DNA of 64,000 nt. Source: Gavia stellata. Its lineage: Eukaryota > Chordata > Aves > Gaviiformes > Gaviidae. The DNA is taken from assembly GCF_030936135.1 (NCBI RefSeq), contig NC_082611.1, forward strand, positions 8,447,001 through 8,511,000, in the 5' to 3' direction. The notes under the pieces are model-generated. The model saw only the letters and a list, made by a program, of their open reading frames with translations. It searched no databases and was not told where the DNA came from. This document shows, one piece after another, positions 35,401 to 42,800 of this stretch (its first letter is position 1; each line of letters starts with the position of its first letter). Made by a program: the position numbers and the translations under genes.

Positions 35401-37603
35401 ATGTAATTTAGGCATTCATTCATTCAAATTAATTTTAAGGGCTAATTAGGCCTAATTCTAAGGTCTAATTCTGTTTATGACTGATGTACATGAGCAATTT
35501 CATTGGAATCGCAAGTCAAGCACATGCCTAAGAACCCTGCTGAATTAGGTTCTGAATAAATAGAGGTTTCTTCACCTGCATCATGGTATTGTGAATAGGG
35601 TAGCTAGGAACTACTGGTACAACAGATAGTGTACCTGAAAAGGAAAGGCTTCCAGGCCTTGTTCAGCAGTGACATTTTAAGTATTGGAAACAAAATGGCC
35701 ATATAGACTGAATGATTAATACAAGTCAAGCTGCTACATAAAAGGTGACTGCATGTTCCTGCTTCTACATGCAAGAACGTGTATTTGAATTTTCACTTTG
35801 AACTTTATCTGACACCTATTAGAAGCAATGCGCTTAGCCTGCTGTTTGAAATATGTCATTTTGAAGTACGATCATTACTAAAAGTCAGAGGGGAAAAAAG
35901 TAGAAATTGTTTGCCAAAACTTCCATGTAGCACAACAGGCCTGTGAAGGGTAATACTTTGCGACAGTTTTCCATTTTATCACACCTGAAACACTGTTTCC
36001 TTTAGTAGCACTGTGACAGAGCGACACTGCCATCTTTTGGGTTAGCTTAACTTCACAAGAATGATGTACACTTAATCACAGAAATACGGTGCAAACTGTA
36101 GCTATAAAAACAAGTCTCTTCAGACTGTACGCTTAGACATGACACTTTCATTATAACGAAATATTAGCAATAGCTATGCAAAACTATTCCTCCTTTTGTA
36201 TCACTCCCATACAAACAAAGCAAATTTATGTAGGTACATGCCATCAGCCATTTTTTTGCCTTTTTTACTCACCACCACTACTCAGAAAAGTCACAGGAGA
36301 TACCTGAACTTGTACTTTGTGCATCAGCAACAGCTAAACACAGTAGGTTGTACAAAAAAACCTCCACATAATACTGATCAGAAATCTGCCCTCACTCCAG
36401 GCTTTTACTATTAAAATGTCATTATGCTGGCTGCTGCCTTTAACTTCATGACTTTACAGTTATGTGAAGATACACTAACTGCATTCACTCTGCAAGATCT
36501 GCTCCAAGCCTAGTTTTGGCATTTTGCTGTGACAACTAGCAGTTTATAAATTATGCTATAGAAACGGTATGGTATATTTGTGATGCAGGTAGTTCTGTCC
36601 TTTTTTTTTTGGGTGATGGCTGCTGCAGTGACATTTCATTTGCTATTTTAACCTGTAAAATGCCTGGCTAGACATCAGGTGATCACCAGTCTTAAACTGG
36701 GGGGGGTGATGGAGGGGATGGATACCACACAAAAAAACCCCAAACCAACTAATGCTAACACCATTTTTTAGCTTTAATTTTGATGTTCTGAGATAATCCT
36801 CACCCTCCACAACTACATCTCTACAGTTCAACTGAACTACACAATTACAGTAACTAGCTAAATATTTTAACCTGCTTGAATGATAGGGTCTCTTTTCCTT
36901 AGCAGGCTAGTGAAATCACCTGTAGCATGTTTTTGTGAATCTATGTAAATATCTTATTTTTCTTTTACAGAAACCTGATATGAATGGCATTATGAAACCA
37001 CCTTTTCTAAGGTATTTTTTTAAAGCTCTTACACTAATTTAGTTGTGTTGGTTTTTATATTGGCTTATATTATTGTGTTGTGAGGGGAAATAAGGATGTT
37101 TTCCCCAAATTACTCTGTGACCTTTCCTAGGCATTGGTAAAACATTATGGCTGAAACTTGTTGCACTTTTCTCAAGAGTGGGTCGCATCAGGTAAAATAC
37201 ATTGCATAGGCCCTTCTCAGAAAAATGTGTGTTTTGCTAGTAGTTTGACAGGGAGCAGGACTTAAACTATGTCTTTGAGGGTTAAAACCAAAAAAAAAAA
37301 GTCCAGATCTAACTGGGCATTAACTTCCCAAATTTTGGATCACTGCAAAATGAGTCTTCATATGTAAGCTTGTTTTAAAAATTCAAGTTAAAGTAAGAGT
37401 TGCACAGAATCCTTTAATCTAAAAGCAAACTTAGTCTTCAAACAACTTGGATGAAGAAACTGCATGGCTTTAAATTTGGTTTTGTATTGCAGCAAGCCTT
37501 ACAGTAACTTTGTGCATTTCTTTTCAGTGGAGAAAATCCTTTCGCAACTGTGAAACTCAGACCAACAGTAACAAATGACAGATCAGCACCAATTATTCGA
37601 TGA
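5325..37603 (+). CDS. BAIAP2L1: BAIAP2L1 (IRTKS), I-BAR/SH3 adaptor, exons 2-14 (5'-partial)
   Basis: Thirteen exons with canonical AG/GT borders and compatible phases sum to 1476 nt, i.e. 491 codons plus TGA. Exon 1 (about 17 residues in mammals) is upstream, so the full protein would be about 508 residues against 511 in human as I recall. Joined segments: 5325-5400, 9025-9111, 25995-26056, 26153-26224, 26557-26694, 28066-28218, 28639-28806, 29566-29716, 30936-31143, 31458-31535, 31883-32048, 36971-37011, 37528-37603. Exons 2-8 encode the I-BAR (IMD) helical bundle that dimerises and bends PI(4,5)P2 membrane outward. Exons 10-11 encode the SH3 domain, which binds proline-rich actin regulators such as Eps8. 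Exons 13-14 encode the conserved C-terminal actin-binding (WH2-like) tail ending SAPIIR. Known role: filopodia/microvilli and actin assembly at the plasma membrane downstream of Rac and the insulin receptor. Identification rests on near-identity to the mammalian protein along its length; paralogues BAIAP2 and BAIAP2L2 fit less well. Confidence 0.97.
5401..9024 (+). other. BAIAP2L1: BAIAP2L1 intron 2
   Basis: Starts gtaagt and ends with a C/T tract plus ctag. Contains a 24-nt perfect palindrome at 7344-7367. A short stretch near 8936-8972 resembles a CR1 terminal remnant but is too weak to call. No coding content seen. Confidence 0.8.
7344..7367. repeat. 24-nt perfect palindrome
   Basis: Symmetric about 7355/7356, with core TTGGCAATTGCCAA flanked by matching TATAA/TTATA arms. 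TTGGCN5GCCAA-type NF-I sites have longer spacing, so this is only NF-I-like. In intron 2. Confidence 0.7.
9025..9111 (+). CDS. BAIAP2L1: BAIAP2L1 exon 3 (I-BAR)
   Basis: An unusually long T- then C-rich tract leads to a ctag acceptor; the donor is ggtaagtg. 87 nt, entering in phase 1 and leaving in phase 1. Encodes the [20 protein letters not shown] segment and then [10 protein letters not shown], the first helix and the turn that follows it in the IMD. Confidence 0.96.
13688..13749. repeat. Inverted repeat / potential hairpin, 15-bp perfect core
   Basis: Arm 13692-13706 (ATTTTTCTATATCAG) is the exact reverse complement of arm 13731-13745, separated by 24 nt. With two G-U pairs the stem extends to about 19 bp (13688-13749). 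In BAIAP2L1 intron 3. Confidence 0.75.
14068..14093. repeat. Homopolymer junction A17-G9
   Basis: Seventeen A residues run directly into nine G residues. Simple-sequence tract in intron 3, prone to length error in assemblies. Confidence 0.8.
18741..18779. repeat. Inverted repeat, 12-bp perfect arms, AT-rich
   Basis: ATATTTGTATGT (18741-18752) and ACATACAAATAT (18768-18779) are exact reverse complements, and wobble pairs continue inward towards a short loop. It lies in a TATG/TACA-rich stretch, so slippage of a microsatellite may explain it. Confidence 0.65.
20209..20249. repeat. Inverted repeat, 15-bp perfect arms with 11-nt loop
   Basis: ATAAAATGGCATTGA (20209-20223) and TCAATGCCATTTTAT (20235-20249) are exact reverse complements around an 11-nt loop. 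Beyond a single mismatch two further pairs follow outward. Mixed base composition in the stem makes chance or microsatellite origin less likely than for purely AT-rich stems. Confidence 0.75.
22889..22920. repeat. 32-nt near-perfect palindrome containing TTCTAGAA
   Basis: Symmetric about 22904/22905 with one mismatch in each 16-nt half. The inner 16 nt, AGTGTTCTAGAACACT, are perfectly palindromic and contain a tail-to-tail heat-shock-element unit pair (TTCnnGAA). In intron 3. Confidence 0.7.
25995..26056 (+). CDS. BAIAP2L1: BAIAP2L1 exon 4 (I-BAR)
   Basis: Acceptor caacag, donor gtaagt, 62 nt. It completes the split glycine codon from exon 3 and encodes [20 protein letters not shown] then S, the start of IMD helix 2. 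It lies almost 17 kb downstream of exon 3 and only 96 nt upstream of exon 5, so the gene jumps from one very long intron to a minimal one. Confidence 0.96.
26057..26152 (+). other. BAIAP2L1: BAIAP2L1 intron 4 (96 nt)
   Basis: A very short intron, gtaagt to ttttaaag, between exons 4 and 5. It contains only a T-rich tract. Confidence 0.93.
26153..26224 (+). CDS. BAIAP2L1: BAIAP2L1 exon 5 (I-BAR)
   Basis: 72 nt, phase 0 at both ends, with acceptor ttttttttaaag and donor gtaagt. Encodes [20 protein letters not shown] then KYMT. The basic FKKFHKE segment belongs to the positively charged membrane-facing surface of the I-BAR dimer. Confidence 0.96.
26225..26556 (+). other. BAIAP2L1: BAIAP2L1 intron 5
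   Basis: 332 nt from gtaagt to ttgcag. No internal feature seen. Confidence 0.9.
26557..26694 (+). CDS. BAIAP2L1: BAIAP2L1 exon 6 (I-BAR)
   Basis: 138 nt, phase 0 at both ends, between a ttgcag acceptor and a gtcagt donor. Encodes [40 protein letters not shown] and EHKEME. The KKIRRKSQG basic cluster is the best-known signature of BAIAP2-family IMDs, linked to phosphoinositide and Rac/actin binding. The 62-codon open frame at 26551-26739 is this exon read through into intron 6. Confidence 0.97.
26695..28065 (+). other. BAIAP2L1: BAIAP2L1 intron 6
   Basis: 1.37 kb from gtcagt to ttccttag. AT-rich, with several T runs and one C run near 27829. No coding or RNA feature seen. Confidence 0.9.
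28066..28218 (+). CDS. BAIAP2L1: BAIAP2L1 exon 7 (I-BAR)
   Basis: 153 nt (51 codons), phase 0, with acceptor ttttccttag and donor gtcagt. Encodes [40 protein letters not shown] and [11 protein letters not shown]. The [17 protein letters not shown] stretch is a near-invariant IMD helix 3 signature. Very close to the mammalian protein. Confidence 0.97.
28219..28638 (+). other. BAIAP2L1: BAIAP2L1 intron 7
   Basis: 420 nt from gtcagt to ggatgcag. The acceptor has a poor polypyrimidine tract (taaacttggatgcag), so exon 8 may depend on exonic enhancers. Nothing else seen. Confidence 0.88.
28639..28806 (+). CDS. BAIAP2L1: BAIAP2L1 exon 8 (end of I-BAR, start of linker)
   Basis: 168 nt (56 codons), phase 0, with acceptor ggatgcag and donor gtatgt. 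The first half ([20 protein letters not shown]) closes the IMD. The second half contains [20 protein letters not shown], the Ser/Thr/Pro linker typical of BAIAP2L1. Open reading continues about 13 codons into the intron before a stop, so intron retention would truncate the protein after the IMD. Confidence 0.96.
28807..29565 (+). other. BAIAP2L1: BAIAP2L1 intron 8
   Basis: 759 nt from gtatgt to gactctag. The 92-codon ORF at 28846-29124 begins after the stop reached by exon 8 read-through and shows no recognisable domain. A 15-nt A run begins at 29284. Confidence 0.85.
29566..29716 (+). CDS. BAIAP2L1: BAIAP2L1 exon 9 (linker)
   Basis: 151 nt, entering in phase 0 and leaving in phase 1, with acceptor gcgactctag and donor gtgagt. 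Encodes a variable start ([14 protein letters not shown]), then the conserved [20 protein letters not shown] and a diverged [15 protein letters not shown]. The proline-rich segment is in the flexible region between the IMD and SH3. Confidence 0.95.
29717..30935 (+). other. BAIAP2L1: BAIAP2L1 intron 9
   Basis: 1.2 kb from gtgagt to ttgacag. It contains two long T runs, 23 nt at 30232-30254 and 20 nt at 30893-30912; the second forms the distal pyrimidine tract for exon 10. Confidence 0.88.
30232..30254. repeat. Poly(T) run, 23 nt
   Basis: Uninterrupted T homopolymer in BAIAP2L1 intron 9. Confidence 0.85.
30936..31143 (+). CDS. BAIAP2L1: BAIAP2L1 exon 10 (main part of SH3 domain)
   Basis: 208 nt, entering in phase 1 and leaving in phase 2, with acceptor tttttgacag behind a 20-nt T run and donor gtaaga. 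Encodes a Ser-rich lead-in and then the SH3 core: [45 protein letters not shown]. Canonical SH3 features are visible: the ALYDY-like FPHTA strand, the acidic EEKDGW RT/n-Src region, and the WLYGE strand. Confidence 0.97.
31144..31457 (+). other. BAIAP2L1: BAIAP2L1 intron 10
   Basis: 314 nt from gtaaga to attgcag. No internal feature seen. Confidence 0.88.
31458..31535 (+). CDS. BAIAP2L1: BAIAP2L1 exon 11 (end of SH3)
   Basis: 78 nt with acceptor attgcag and donor gtaaca. Encodes the last SH3 strand with the binding-groove motif [20 protein letters not shown] then FVPVPR. The conserved FPSSY supplies the Pro and Tyr of the SH3 ligand pocket. Confidence 0.96.
31536..31882 (+). other. BAIAP2L1: BAIAP2L1 intron 11
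   Basis: 347 nt from gtaaca to gccttgcag. No internal feature seen. Confidence 0.88.
31883..32048 (+). CDS. BAIAP2L1: BAIAP2L1 exon 12 (C-terminal linker)
   Basis: 166 nt with acceptor gccttgcag and donor gtaagt. Encodes [40 protein letters not shown] and a Thr/Pro-rich end. The VLPPPDYL motif is conserved in BAIAP2L1; the stretch after it is low-constraint sequence. Confidence 0.95.
32049..36970 (+). other. BAIAP2L1: BAIAP2L1 intron 12 (4.9 kb)
   Basis: From gtaagt to cttttacag. It contains a short TA repeat near 32784 and a cluster of CTAATT motifs at 35427-35471. No additional exon is needed, because the phase joins exons 12 and 13 exactly. No RNA gene or clear repeat seen. Confidence 0.85.
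36971..37011 (+). CDS. BAIAP2L1: BAIAP2L1 exon 13 (C-terminal actin-binding segment)
   Basis: Only 41 nt, after a 4.9 kb intron, with acceptor cttttacag and donor gtattt. Encodes [15 protein letters not shown] across the junction. The KPPFLSGENPF motif spanning exons 13-14 matches the mammalian tail, which confirms this very small exon. Confidence 0.93.
37012..37527 (+). other. BAIAP2L1: BAIAP2L1 intron 13
   Basis: 516 nt from gtattt to ttttcag. The donor (AAG/GTATTT) is weaker than the others in the gene. No internal feature seen. Confidence 0.87.
37528..37603 (+). CDS. BAIAP2L1: BAIAP2L1 exon 14 (last coding exon, stop TGA)
   Basis: Acceptor ttcttttcag, then [20 protein letters not shown] followed by PIIR and TGA at 37601-37603. 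The C-terminus is essentially identical to mammalian BAIAP2L1. The region is associated with G-actin binding (WH2-like) and is required for actin remodelling in family studies. Confidence 0.97.
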
Positions 37604-38310
37604 ATATACAGTCCATCCACATGCACTTCCTCCTTATAAACACCATTTTCAGTAATGACAATTACTATCTAAAACTTGTTCTAAAAATTTATTTAAATGT
37701 AATTACTGTACAATAGAATCATACTGGAATGGATTTCTGATTTTTTTTTAAGCCTGTACTTTCTAATGAGGTAATTGCTTTGGGCTAATGTTTGAGCACT
37801 TTGCTTGATTTTATATTATGCCTTTTTTGTAGTAGGAATTGTGAAAATACTGGAGATAGTTTGGCTACTCTAGTAAACCAGTGTAACTGATAGCTCACAA
37901 ATCTAAATCTTTGGCATTATTTGGAAACTGCAATGGTAAGTTCTACAATATAAGCCTGCATATGCCACTTACTCAATAAGAAAAAGATGATTTTTTTTTT
38001 TCCAAACAGAACAATGTAACAACTGCCTTATCCCAGAACAGAGAATTGCCTGTATAAAGTGATTATACATTATTTTGTTTAAGAAAGACACCCTAGGTTA
38101 TAAATAAATATTTATCCTTTAAGAATAGACAATTTGTAATGTTTTGCTTAATGTTCAGATATTAATTTTTCAAGAGTTAATATAAACCTATTTTAAGGCT
38201 AATGTTGTACTGTCAACACATTCTTCAACCGTAACTTTTTCTTTAAAACACATTGTCAAACTTCAGTCTTATAAAAAGTCATAATAAAACAGTGCCACCG
38301 GGGTTTTTTT
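37604..38310 (+). other. BAIAP2L1: BAIAP2L1 3' UTR (end estimated)
   Basis: AT-rich sequence directly after the stop. Candidate poly(A) signals AATAAA occur at 38103-38108 and 38283-38288; I use the second as the likely end. A further AATAAA at 39650-39655 would take the transcript into the BRI3 terminal exon on the other strand. No transcript data here, so the end is inferred. Confidence 0.55.
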
Positions 38311-39484
38311 TCCTCAAATTCTAATATAAAAAGCTGCCTTTGAAATTATTCCATTACTGCAGCCTTCCACAAAAGAAACACAGATTAAGTTTGAAAATTT
38401 TTGGTTAAGGAGCCTAGCAATGGTATAGTACCGTATCTGAGTTAAGTGAAATACAGCTTTTAACTTCAGTCATAAGCACAGTTGTACAGTTTATTACCTC
38501 AGGCTCAGACTTTATCTGAAAGACTTTTTCTACAGTAATAATCATCTCAGAAATTTAGCCTGGACTGTTAAAAGCCACCCCTTCACTCTATGTCAGCAGT
38601 GGGTACTTCAGCACTATACAGTTCAGGTGGTATTTTGCACCTCCTGTATGAAGTCTGTATTGTAACTACTGCCAGTGATTCATCTTTACTCTAAATCATT
38701 CTACTTTACATATGTACATGTTTCCTACAGCATCCCCTGGATATTAGTTTTGTTGTGCCTGCTTGTACTACTATAAACAGTCAATTCAAGTCATGTGAAA
38801 TGTCTTTCAGTTACTTAATATCAAAAAATAGTATATGAGCATGTGATGGCTGCAGAGGTAGAGTCCACTCATTCCACCTCCTCCTCTCACACTGCCTTTC
38901 AAGCTCAAGGCTGAGGACACTTCATTTGCTATGGAACCTTACATAAATACCCCTTATCCCATTTTGAAACACCAACTTTTCAGAAGTATAACTTACACCT
39001 GAGCCCATTTTCTAAAGCATATTAGAGGCAAGTCAGCCTAGACTCTGTAAGCATTCAATAATTTGGTATCAGAATTAAATAATCTGAAATGCAAAAATCT
39101 TTACTTAGGGCAGCTCATATATGGCAGTGCCCCAGCCTCTCTTTCTAGAGAAGAATGCCCTGCTGTTGTCTGTGAACTAATACCAGCTATAGCAGCCAGG
39201 ACACTGCCACTGCAGCCCAGGTTGTCCCTACAAGCAAAACCTTCACTAACTAAAATAGGGCTCTTACTGTTTATTAGTACTAGGGCCATTAGCACTTGTA
39301 CCCCTTTCCTCAAAAACAGCTGATGTGCTTGAAGTCCACCTTAAACCATCTCTTTATTTTTTATCATAAGGACTCTGGCAAATATTTATCCCTCTTTGTA
39401 GCTAGGATTACTAACTCCACTTTCAAACTACATGTTATCAGACACATTAGTCACATACTTAATAATCCAGCCACAAGTTGAGGA
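38311..39484. other. Convergent intergenic gap between BAIAP2L1 and BRI3
   Basis: About 1.2 kb between the estimated 3' ends of two convergent genes. Small ORFs on both strands (for example 39063-39323) have no recognisable product. It may be partly 3' UTR if longer isoforms exist: a BRI3 poly(A) signal option (TTTATT on the + strand) also occurs at 39353-39358. Confidence 0.6.
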
Positions 39485-39733
39485 TTGCAAAAGGAAAAGC
39501 AGTTTTATTTAGTTGTCAACAGGTGCCACTAAACATGGAAAACAAGTTGGGTTTTCATGTTTTGCAATGCACATGCTCATAAAAGATTAAGTTTAAATTA
39601 CATGCAAGAGACTAAATTTCTTCACACTTTACAAAACAGGTCTGAAGCAAATAAAATGATTGTACATGACATTTACATTAGAAAGAGTATGCTAACAGTT
39701 GTAGCTTCCATAAGCACATCCACGTTTGTCCCC
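39485..39733 (-). other. BRI3: BRI3 3' UTR with poly(A) signal
   Basis: Follows the BRI3 stop on the - strand. AATAAA on that strand lies at 39509-39504, giving a UTR of about 250 nt, reasonable for this small gene. A second option lies at 39358-39353. The end is estimated. Confidence 0.65.
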
Positions 39734-39866
39734 TTAGCCAAAAGCTGCCCCACAATTAGGGCATCTTCTCTGCCTCAGTGCAAGACAGAACAGAATCCCA
39801 ATTGGAAAGAATACAATGGCACACAAAACACCAAGACAGGTGAAGGTGTCCTCCAACACGCCAACC
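39734..39866 (-). CDS. BRI3: BRI3 exon 3 (last coding exon)
   Basis: Acceptor TTTTTACAG, 133 nt including the stop. Encodes [40 protein letters not shown] and AFG. It contains the single strong hydrophobic segment and the C-terminal CPNCG motif that define BRI3. The longer open frame up to 39928 includes intron sequence and should not be taken as protein. Confidence 0.97.
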
Positions 39867-42800
39867 CTGTAAAAATGGAAAACAGACTCAGTCAAGGACA
39901 CCCACCAAGTTTGCCCCAAAGTTACCACTCTGATCTGGCAGTCATTAAAAAAAAAAACATTTTATATAGCAAGATAAAACACAAAGAGGTTTTGGAGTGG
40001 TTTTTTTTTTTCCTTTAAAGGGCCTTTATTTTCATAGCTTGCAGCAGAAGATTTTGAATTATACCACTTAAAGAAAACCAGGAAAGTTGCAGGTGATCAG
40101 ACTGTAGATAAGAAGTCTAAAAGGTTTAATTCAAACTAGCTCTTTAGTTCCAGGCACCAACCATTTCTCTATCACTGCAATCCAGGACTGGTTCTTGATC
40201 AAAACATAGCCACCACAGCTCTAAGCAGCTGTATCAACTCCAAATATTGGTTACAGTAAGTACACTGAAGAACACATTACAGGCATAGCACCTGCTATAC
40301 AGTGGGAGCAAGTCCCACACACTCTCACTTCAGAAAGCTTTAACAAGAAAGCCTGTGCCTCTGCAGCCATCTCTGGTCCCTAAAGAATCTGAAAGTCATG
40401 GCTCTTCTCCTGTATTCTTACACCCTAGCTCAACTAACCTTGCACAGCAAAAGATCATCCACTCAGGACAGAGACTGTAAGCAGGTATCAACCTTTATAC
40501 CTTGCTAGCCCTTCTTGGGGTAAAGTTTTTCTGTACAGGTGAGGGTACAGTTTTCTAGAACTAAGCCTTAGTGTCACTGAAGTTTACTGTCACAAAAATT
40601 ACAAGAAGCCTGCTTTTAAAATAATTTACTGACTCTTCTGGAATGATACAATGCTAAAGATTTAATTGTAGCAGTGTTGTTATACTGGTTATCGCATACC
40701 AAACAACTCTATTTCTCAGCTTTTTAGGTCTTCTACAGCAGGCAGCAGTCACACTTGTGTCATATGCTTTGCCTGCCTAGTTTCCACAATTATCCTGGGG
40801 TGAACCCTCTGAATTCATTCAAACTCAAGTCTCCCACAGTATACATGCAGTAGAGCTCTTTCGGGGGGGTGGGGTGGGGGGTGGGGGGTGGAAATCCTTG
40901 TTTTCAGAATGTTTTGATCTGATGATTTGGTGCTTTTTCTCAGCTTCTTCCTAAGGGAAGGATTTGAATGGGCAGAGAATTGTGTAACACTGGTTAAGGG
41001 CTTCTGGCAAAACATCCAGCTCATGCTTTCACTAAGCAGGTTAAAACCACTGCAGACAGCAAGATGCAAACAGGTTTGTTTCAGTCTGTTACTTCAAATT
41101 AATACACAACTCAGCAATGTCTGGTTCCTGCAGTATCTTTCTTCAGAGAGTAGAAGTCAACATAACCAACATGCCGAGGGCTAGGTGCACTGGGCTCTGA
41201 CCAGTTTAGCAGGGCAAGAAGGACTTAAAAAAATTCTAACTGTAGATTTACAGTGAAAGAGTACTCCAAATGTCAGCACTTCATTGTGGAAAGTGCCAAT
41301 TAAATAAGTGTGGAGAGGACTATGCCAACTACTCACATTCAGACTTCCTAAGTCACCAGAACAGCTCAGAGGTGCAGCACTACTGTCATAAGCTGTTTAA
41401 CAAGTTTATTTCTGGTAGCTAGAAAAGTCCAAAGGCCAAACACACATCACTATTAAAATAACCCTCAGTAGGTGATCCCAGTTTCTACTTGAAAAAACTG
41501 ATGTCCCTTTAGAACTGTATGAAAACTTACTATTGATGTCATTTGGTTCCAGCTGAGTCCGAACTGAATGACCACCCTAGATAAGAAATTCTGTTTCGGC
41601 ATAGTTCTGTGACAGCAGAAATTTACCTGAATTTCAGTCCTTGACTTCCTTCTGAAGTGCTCCCCCAAAATGAAGACAGACAGTAAAACCTGAGTATTCA
41701 GACTTAAGAGATTAGAGCAGCTATACTAAAAAGTCAAAATTCAGAGTTTAGCAAAACACTTGAACAAAATGTGTCCTCTTAAGATTCCCTGGTGCAGTGA
41801 AAGTCAACAGAAACAAGCTAAGTGACCTTGAAATACATGCTACAAGCAAGGTGCCAAGGCCAACAAGTTGTTACTTCCCTACAGAGCAGTCACAGACAAT
41901 CTACTGTACATATAAATAGAGTGAAGGAACATGCAGACTCAGAGACCATTTTCTTACTGCAATTGGCTAAAACATTACAACTTGATTAAACTTAAGAACC
42001 ATTCTCCTTCCCCTCAGCCATCGTAAGAAGTCAAACACTTTTCAAAGTGTTCTTGATATTCTGCTGATTATACAGCTTCATGTTCCACTTAAGCTTTCAA
42101 CACAAGTCCCCTCCTTTTGATGAACTTTATTTCTGTTTACGGAATTCTTGTGATAAAAGTCGACTTTGTATTTGCTATAAAGGTATTGTCAGGATGCAGC
42201 TGATCCCAGCAGTAGTTTTAGTTTCATATCCTCAAGTAACACTCCTTTAAGGCAACAAGTTAAAAGATGTAGACTAATGCTCAAATCACCAAACGGATTC
42301 TAGTCTCGGCACACAAGTGTCCCAAAGCTTAGACTTTTGTAGCCTATGCTGTTCATTGGGGCTACTCCTACAAACTCAGCACATCATCACCCCTCTGTTC
42401 CTTGTAAATCAGGCATGCACACTACCAGAGCTCCATCTATCAGTGCAAACACTTTATTTTGCCACAGTGTAAGATTACTCTGTAACACTGACATCTGTGT
42501 GTCCAGAGAGGTAAGAACAACAAGAGATCAGCTCTGCAGAACTGTTCTGCTTTTATGACAAACTCCCCAGGACTTCAGATCCTACTGTTTTTCCCAGAGC
42601 TGGAACATATTTTGTAGAGTTAGTTTCAGTGGTGTAGGTACCACCTTTTTTTTCCCCCCACAGCTCCAATGCACTTCAGGAAAGCCTCCTCAAACATGGA
42701 AAGTTGTTTCACCTCTCTCTCCAGTCCCTTTTAGCTCCTATTCCCATACCTCTATCACCAAATCACAAATCCAGGCATCAACATTGGCCTAAAATAAAAC

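Noticed and set aside
39557-40018. 153-codon + strand ORF over the BRI3 last exon
   Set aside because: Antisense shadow of BRI3 exon 3 and its flanks; no recognisable protein.
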